Of a stretch of 64,000 nt of DNA, positions 59,882 through 64,000 are shown piece after piece. Each line of letters begins with the position of its first letter. The stretch's first letter is position 1. Origin of the DNA: Verrucomicrobiota bacterium (lineage in GTDB: Bacteria > Verrucomicrobiota > Verrucomicrobiia > Opitutales > UBA953); the NCBI GenBank assembly GCA_030834165.1, contig JAURFU010000003.1, positions 20,860 to 84,859 on the forward strand, given 5' to 3'. The translations under genes were made by a program, and so were the position numbers. Under the pieces are notes generated by a model. It was not told the DNA's origin. It saw only the letters and a program-made list of their open reading frames with translations, and did no database searches.

Positions 59882-61900
59882 ATGAAACCCCACGTGGTTC
59901 CCTCGATTCGTCCCCTTTTCATCCTGGCCGCCTCGACTCTAGTCTTGGCCGCCCAAGACAAGCCGGCCGCCGCGCCTGAGAGGCTGAAGACGGTCGTGGT
60001 CAAGGGCACGGCCATCGGGGGCGAGGTCACGGCGGTGTCCCCGACGCTGATCCTTTCGAACACGGTCCTCGAGCGCCTACCCCAGTCCAACATCGGTGAC
60101 GTGCTGTCCGAGCTCCCCGGCGTGGTCTCCAGCTACTTCGGTCCCAACTCCGGCCGCCCGGTCGTCCGCGGCTTGGATGGCGACCGACTCAAGATCACCC
60201 AGAACGGCGTCGGCAGCCTCGACGCGTCCTCCGCCAGCCCCGACCACGCGGTGAGCGTCGACCCCCTCGCCCTCCGCGAGGCCCAGGTCCTGCGCGGACC
60301 GGCGGCCCTGCTTTACAGCACCAGCATCCTCGGCGGCGTGATCAACCTCGTCGACGCGCGCATCCCCGATCGCCGTCTCGGCCAAACCCAGTCAGTCATG
60401 GGCCGCGTCGGTTCCGTCGACGGACTCCGCTCCGCGGGCATCCTCGCCGAAGGCTCGGTGGGTTCTTTCTCCTACCATGTCGACGGCTTCGACAAATCGA
60501 CGGACGACCTGCGCACGCCGGTGGGACGCATCGCCGATACTTCGGCCGATAACCGCGGCGCCGGCCTCGGCGTTTCTTACCTGACCTCCAACGGCTACGT
60601 GGGCCTTTCCTATTCCGGCCTCGATTCCACCTACGGCGTCGCCGAGCAGGACATCCGCATCGGCCTGCGCCAGCGTCGCTGGGACCTTGCGGGTAAGTCG
60701 GAGGTCGCCGGATCGGTGGTCCGTTCGCTTTCGTATCGTGTCGGCGCGGCGGACTACGCCCACACGGAGTTCGAAGCGGGAGTGGCGGGCAGCACTTTCG
60801 CCAACGATGGCTGGGACGGCCGTCTCGACCTCGAGCTGGTGAAGTTCGGCTCGGTCGAAGGCGTCGTGGGCGTCCAGGCCAGCCGCTTCGACTTCAGCGT
60901 CGTCGGCGACGAGGCTTTCCTGCCCGATACGCGCAATGCCGCCATGGCCACGTTCGGCTCCTTCGTGCAGAACCTCGCCGCCGACCAGCGCCTGCGTTAC
61001 GGCTTCCGCGTCGAGCATGCCCAGGTCGACGCGTCCGCCTGGACCCACGCGGGCGCCCTCGGCGTCAACCCTGCCGCCGACTCGGCATCCTTCACGCCGG
61101 CGAGCTTCGCCTTCGCCTGGGCCAAGGACCTGAATCCCTCCTGGACCTCCACGGTCAACCTCACCCGCACCGAGCGCGCGCCGAACTTCCAGGAGCTTTA
61201 TGCCGACGGACCGCACGTGGCCACGGACGTCTACGAGGTCGGTGACCGCGCCCTCGGCAAGGAGCAGGGCTTCGGCCTCGAGTGGGAGCTCGCCAAGGTC
61301 CGCGGTCCGGTCTCCGGCAACTTCTCGGTCTACTACAACCGCTTCTCTTCCTTCATCGCGATGCAGCGCAATGGCTACGGTCCCGACCTGACCGCCAGCG
61401 GCGGCCCCGATTACTCCAATGGCGGCGCCGATGAGCTCGCGCGTTACGATTTCGTCTCCGTGCCGGCGGATTTCTTCGGCTCCGAGGTGAAGGTGAACTT
61501 CCAGTTCGTCGACACGCCGGTCTCGAAGGTCGGGCTGGAATGCTACGGCGACTTCGTCCGTGCTTCCAACCGCGACACCTCTGAGGCCCTGCCGCGTATC
61601 TCGCCCGGACGCGTCGGCGCGGCCCTGCACGGCCTCGAGTCCGGCTGGTCCTGGCGTCTCGACGCGACCTATCACTTCGCGCAGAACCACACCGCTCCCG
61701 ACGAGACCCGGACCGCGGGCTACACGATGGTCGGCGCCAGCCTGGCCCGTCCGTTCAAGTTCGCCCAGCTGGACGGCCAGTTCACGCTCCGCGTGATCAA
61801 CCTGCTCGACCAGGAGGCCCGCAACGCGACTTCCTTCATCAAGGATGTCCTGCCGATGCCCGGCCGCGGCATCGAGGCCGGCCTGCGCCTGAATTTCTGA
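59882..61900 (+). CDS. TonB-dependent outer-membrane receptor, ZnuD-like
   Basis: The 672-residue protein has a signal peptide ('LVLAAQDK'), a TonB-box-like region and plug domain ('VVSPTLILSNTVLERLPQSNIGDVLSELPGVV'-type), then a 22-strand barrel ending in Phe ('AGLRLNF'). The plug segments 'RPVVRGLDGDRLKITQNGVG', 'SLDASSASPDHAVSVDPL' and 'VLRGPAALLYSTSILGGVINLVD' are very close to ZnuD/zinc-type receptors. It probably imports zinc or another metal complex, energised by a TonB system such as the exbB-exbD-tonB-like genes in this window. Confidence 0.88.
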   Translation: MKPHVVPSIRPLFILAASTLVLAAQDKPAAAPERLKTVVVKGTAIGGEVTAVSPTLILSNTVLERLPQSNIGDVLSELPGVVSSYFGPNSGRPVVRGLDGDRLKITQNGVGSLDASSASPDHAVSVDPLALREAQVLRGPAALLYSTSILGGVINLVDARIPDRRLGQTQSVMGRVGSVDGLRSAGILAEGSVGSFSYHVDGFDKSTDDLRTPVGRIADTSADNRGAGLGVSYLTSNGYVGLSYSGLDSTYGVAEQDIRIGLRQRRWDLAGKSEVAGSVVRSLSYRVGAADYAHTEFEAGVAGSTFANDGWDGRLDLELVKFGSVEGVVGVQASRFDFSVVGDEAFLPDTRNAAMATFGSFVQNLAADQRLRYGFRVEHAQVDASAWTHAGALGVNPAADSASFTPASFAFAWAKDLNPSWTSTVNLTRTERAPNFQELYADGPHVATDVYEVGDRALGKEQGFGLEWELAKVRGPVSGNFSVYYNRFSSFIAMQRNGYGPDLTASGGPDYSNGGADELARYDFVSVPADFFGSEVKVNFQFVDTPVSKVGLECYGDFVRASNRDTSEALPRISPGRVGAALHGLESGWSWRLDATYHFAQNHTAPDETRTAGYTMVGASLARPFKFAQLDGQFTLRVINLLDQEARNATSFIKDVLPMPGRGIEAGLRLNF

Positions 61901-61971
61901 GGCTAACCCTGATTATAGCTTAGCAGAAGCGGTTGCCATGATGGGTGGGGGTGTTTGAATCCCCTCACCCC

Positions 61972-63618
61972 ATGCGAAGCCTCTTCCTGCTGCTTGCTTC
62001 CGTCGTCGGCCTGACGGCGGCCGACAAGCCCAACGTCCTGTTCCTGCTCTCGGACGACCATAGCTACCCTTACCTGAGCTGCTACGGCGACGCCAACGTG
62101 CGCACGCCGGCGCTGGATAAGCTGGCCGCTGAGGGCATGAAGTTCCGCCGCTTCTTTACTTCCGCCCCGCAGTGCGTGCCTTCGCGCGCGGCCTACCTCA
62201 GCGGCCGCTCGCCGGTCGCCGCCCGCATCACGCGCTTTTCGTCGCCGCTGCCCCGCGATGTCGTGACCTTCCCCGAAGTCCTCCGGAAGGAAGCCGGTTA
62301 CTACGTCGGCGTGGTCGGCCGATCCTACCACCTCGATGGTTCCGGCAAGGGCGACGACGAGCTGGGCAAGTTCCTGACGGAGGGTGGCTACAAGACCTTC
62401 AAGGATCGTTACGACGTCGTGCAGACGGGGTCCGATCCGCAGGCGGTGGAGCAGGCGACCGCCTTCCTCGAAGGGCGCCCGAAGGATAAGCCGTTCTGCC
62501 TCTGGGTGAACTTCAGCGACCCTCACCATCCCTGGGCCGCGCCTGCTTCGTATCGTCCCGATCCCGCCACGCTCAAACTGCCGGCCCACGTACCCGACCT
62601 GCCCGGCGTCCGCGAGCAATACGCCGATTACTGCGCCGAGGTGAACCGCGTCGACGAGACCGCCGGCAAGGTGCTGGCGTTGCTCGACCGACTCGGCCTC
62701 GCGAAGGACACCCTCGTGGTCTTCGCCGGCGACAACGGCCAGGCGCTCCCGCACGGCAAGGGCTCGCTGTATGACCCCGGTTGCAACGTCCCCTTCGTCG
62801 TCCGCTGGCCCGGCGTCGTGGCTCCGGGCGGCGATTCCTCGGCCCTGCTGAGCGGCGAAGACCTCGGACCGACGGTGCTCGCCGCCTGCGGACTGAAGTC
62901 CGCGGCCGGCATGACGGGAGTCAGTTTCCTTCCGGTGCTCCAAGGCGCCGCCGCCAAGAGCCGCGACCACGTCTTCATGGAGCGCGGTCCGCACGGCAGC
63001 GCGCCCGTGCAGGTGGGCATGGCGAACAGCGGTTACGATCTTTCCCGCGCGGTGCGCAGCGAACGCTACAAGGCCATCTATAACTGCACGCCTTGGCTGC
63101 CTTATGGTCCGGTGGACAGCGCCGGCGGCTCGGCTTGGAAGTCGATGGTATCCCTGCATGCCGAAGGCGCCATGGCCGCGGGCCTCGCCGCGACGTATTT
63201 CACCACGCCGCGGCCGGTGTATGAGTTCTATGACCTCGAGAAAGATCCCGCCGAGCTCAACAACCTGAGCGGTAAGCCCGAGGTCGCCGAAGCCGAACGC
63301 GCGCTTCGTCTCGAAATGGCCAAGAAGATGATCGCGGACTTCGACTACCTGCCGCTGCCGGCGATTCCGGGTGGCCAGCCGGCGTCGAAAGGGAAGGGCA
63401 AGGCGAAGGCCGACGCGTCCGCCGACCGCGCCCCGCTGTTCAAGAAGCTCGACGTCGACGGCGACGGCAAGCTGACGCTCGCCGAGTTCGGCGTGGGACG
63501 TTCCGCCGCCGACGCCGCGGAATGGTTCGCCCGCCGCGACGCCGATGGCGATGGTTTCGTCAGCCGCGCAGAGTTCCTGCCCGGCAGCCCGCAGGGCAAG
63601 GCTCCTGCCGCCAAGTAA
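61972..63618 (+). CDS. Secreted sulfatase with C-terminal EF-hand pair
   Basis: The 548-residue protein has a signal peptide and a type I sulfatase domain starting 'PNVLFLLSDDHSYPYLSCYGD'. The formylglycine motif 'CVPSR' begins at Cys68, and 'VFAGDNGQALPHGKGSLYDPG' carries later metal ligands. After the catalytic domain comes a Lys/Ala linker and two EF-hand loops, 'DVDGDGKLTLAEF' (near residue 492) and 'DADGDGFVSRAEF' (near 525). Such loops bind Ca2+ and are frequent on Verrucomicrobiota and Planctomycetota extracellular enzymes. I start at ATG 61972; a hairpin covers this start. Confidence 0.92.
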   Translation: MRSLFLLLASVVGLTAADKPNVLFLLSDDHSYPYLSCYGDANVRTPALDKLAAEGMKFRRFFTSAPQCVPSRAAYLSGRSPVAARITRFSSPLPRDVVTFPEVLRKEAGYYVGVVGRSYHLDGSGKGDDELGKFLTEGGYKTFKDRYDVVQTGSDPQAVEQATAFLEGRPKDKPFCLWVNFSDPHHPWAAPASYRPDPATLKLPAHVPDLPGVREQYADYCAEVNRVDETAGKVLALLDRLGLAKDTLVVFAGDNGQALPHGKGSLYDPGCNVPFVVRWPGVVAPGGDSSALLSGEDLGPTVLAACGLKSAAGMTGVSFLPVLQGAAAKSRDHVFMERGPHGSAPVQVGMANSGYDLSRAVRSERYKAIYNCTPWLPYGPVDSAGGSAWKSMVSLHAEGAMAAGLAATYFTTPRPVYEFYDLEKDPAELNNLSGKPEVAEAERALRLEMAKKMIADFDYLPLPAIPGGQPASKGKGKAKADASADRAPLFKKLDVDGDGKLTLAEFGVGRSAADAAEWFARRDADGDGFVSRAEFLPGSPQGKAPAAK

Positions 63619-63630
63619 GCGGCCACGAAA

Positions 63631-63652
63631 AAGGGCCGACTTGCGTCGGCCC
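63631..63652 (-). terminator. Intrinsic terminator of ilvC
   Basis: AAGGGCCGAC / GTCGGCCCTT with a TTGC loop lies between the converging sulfatase and ilvC. An A-run on its left gives a U-tract on the minus strand, so it mainly serves ilvC. Confidence 0.85.
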
Positions 63653-63678
63653 TTCGTGTTCCGGTTTCCTGGCGACCC

Positions 63679-64000
63679 TTACTTGGTCGTGTACTCGGCC
63701 TGGGCGCCGCGGATGTTGCGCTTCTGGACCCAGGGCATGAGGGCGCGGAGACGCTGGCCGGTCTTTTCGATCGGGTGGTTCTCGCCCTTCTTGAGCAGCT
63801 TGTTGTAGTTCTTGAGGCCGCCCTTGTATTCCTTGACCCACTGGGCGGTGAACTTGCCGGTCTGGATCTCCTTGAGGATCTCGCGCATCGCCTTGCGGGA
63901 CGAGCTGTTGATCACGCGGGGACCGCGGGTGATATCGCCGTACTTGGCGGTCTCGGAGATCGAGAAACGCATGCCGGAGATGCCGGACTCGACCATCAGG
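63679..64000 (-). CDS. ilvC: Ketol-acid reductoisomerase (C-terminal part)
   Basis: The last 107 or so residues of IlvC are present; the rest lies beyond the window. The open frame continues through base 64000, so the ATG at 63996 is an internal Met ('LMVESGISGMRFSISETA'). Knotted C-terminal domain landmarks are 'FSISETAKYGDITRGPRVI', 'EILKEIQTGKFTAQWV' and 'ENHPIEKTGQRLRALMPW'. The enzyme converts acetolactate to dihydroxyisovalerate in branched-chain amino-acid synthesis. The terminator follows at 63631-63652. Confidence 0.93.
   Translation of the reverse strand, partial: LMVESGISGMRFSISETAKYGDITRGPRVINSSSRKAMREILKEIQTGKFTAQWVKEYKGGLKNYNKLLKKGENHPIEKTGQRLRALMPWVQKRNIRGAQAEYTTK

Overview
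The window is 64 kb of dense, high-GC bacterial chromosome. No rRNA or tRNA gene, CRISPR array, insertion sequence or prophage was recognised, and no gene-free stretch exceeds about 120 bases. The gene set suggests a diderm of the Verrucomicrobiota, probably Opitutae-like (inference). It includes alternative complex III, Tat-exported Gfo/Idh oxidoreductases, several sulfatases, an LptD, BAM-type barrels ending in Phe, a LOG protein, an LtaS-like enzyme and a G/H-type prepilin. Many starts lack a clear Shine-Dalgarno sequence.

Layout. 1-5,680: the end of an alternative complex III operon (actD' -actE-actF), a membrane-anchored cytochrome c, then a CcoN/CcoO/CcoP-like trio closed by a strong terminator. 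5,700-9,790 (minus): trxA, two small genes, scpA and lptD. 9,880-16,015: glgB, a TPR protein, a sulfatase, a small membrane protein and an Nramp transporter. 16,137-20,217: an outer-membrane barrel with a complete SsuABC/TauABC-type ABC importer. 20,272-28,763: obgE with an unusual Lys/Ala tail, msrB, an A-type Fe-S carrier, dus, a bifunctional nuclease, M3 peptidase, typA and tsaE. 28,856-33,704 (minus): two tandem Tat-signal Gfo/Idh proteins, CPBP protease, cutA and LOG. 33,800-37,335: rpmH-rnpA-yidD, then LtaS-like and PAP2 genes instead of yidC. 37,319-47,143: prepilin, dUTPase-like protein, antiporter, U32 peptidase, recD2, HAD, a His-tailed membrane protein, surE and a McsA-like protein. 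47,233-49,307: exbB-exbD-tolA/tonB-like. 49,314-54,432: ridA, ClC, a secreted unknown, an OppA-like lipoprotein and a cupin. 54,487-57,555 (minus): glnB with a sigma-54-type promoter, trpF, hemD, hemC and a membrane protein. 57,637-63,618: acetate-type symporter pair, a ZnuD-like TonB receptor with a candidate operator, and a sulfatase with EF-hands. The window ends inside ilvC.

The most striking item is the CcoN-like protein at 2,954-4,399. Aligned by eye to cbb3 oxidase subunit I it keeps the fold landmarks, but every heme and CuB ligand and the active-site Tyr are replaced. It sits between alternative complex III and cytochromes resembling CcoO and CcoP. The CcoO-like partner has His where the heme Met ligand belongs. 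This looks like a non-catalytic derivative of an oxidase built into a quinol-oxidising respiratory cluster. Other notable points are the H1-like tail on ObgE, identical 14-nt palindromes holding both stop codons of two convergent gene pairs, and terminator hairpins embedded in the 3' coding ends of tsaE and surE.
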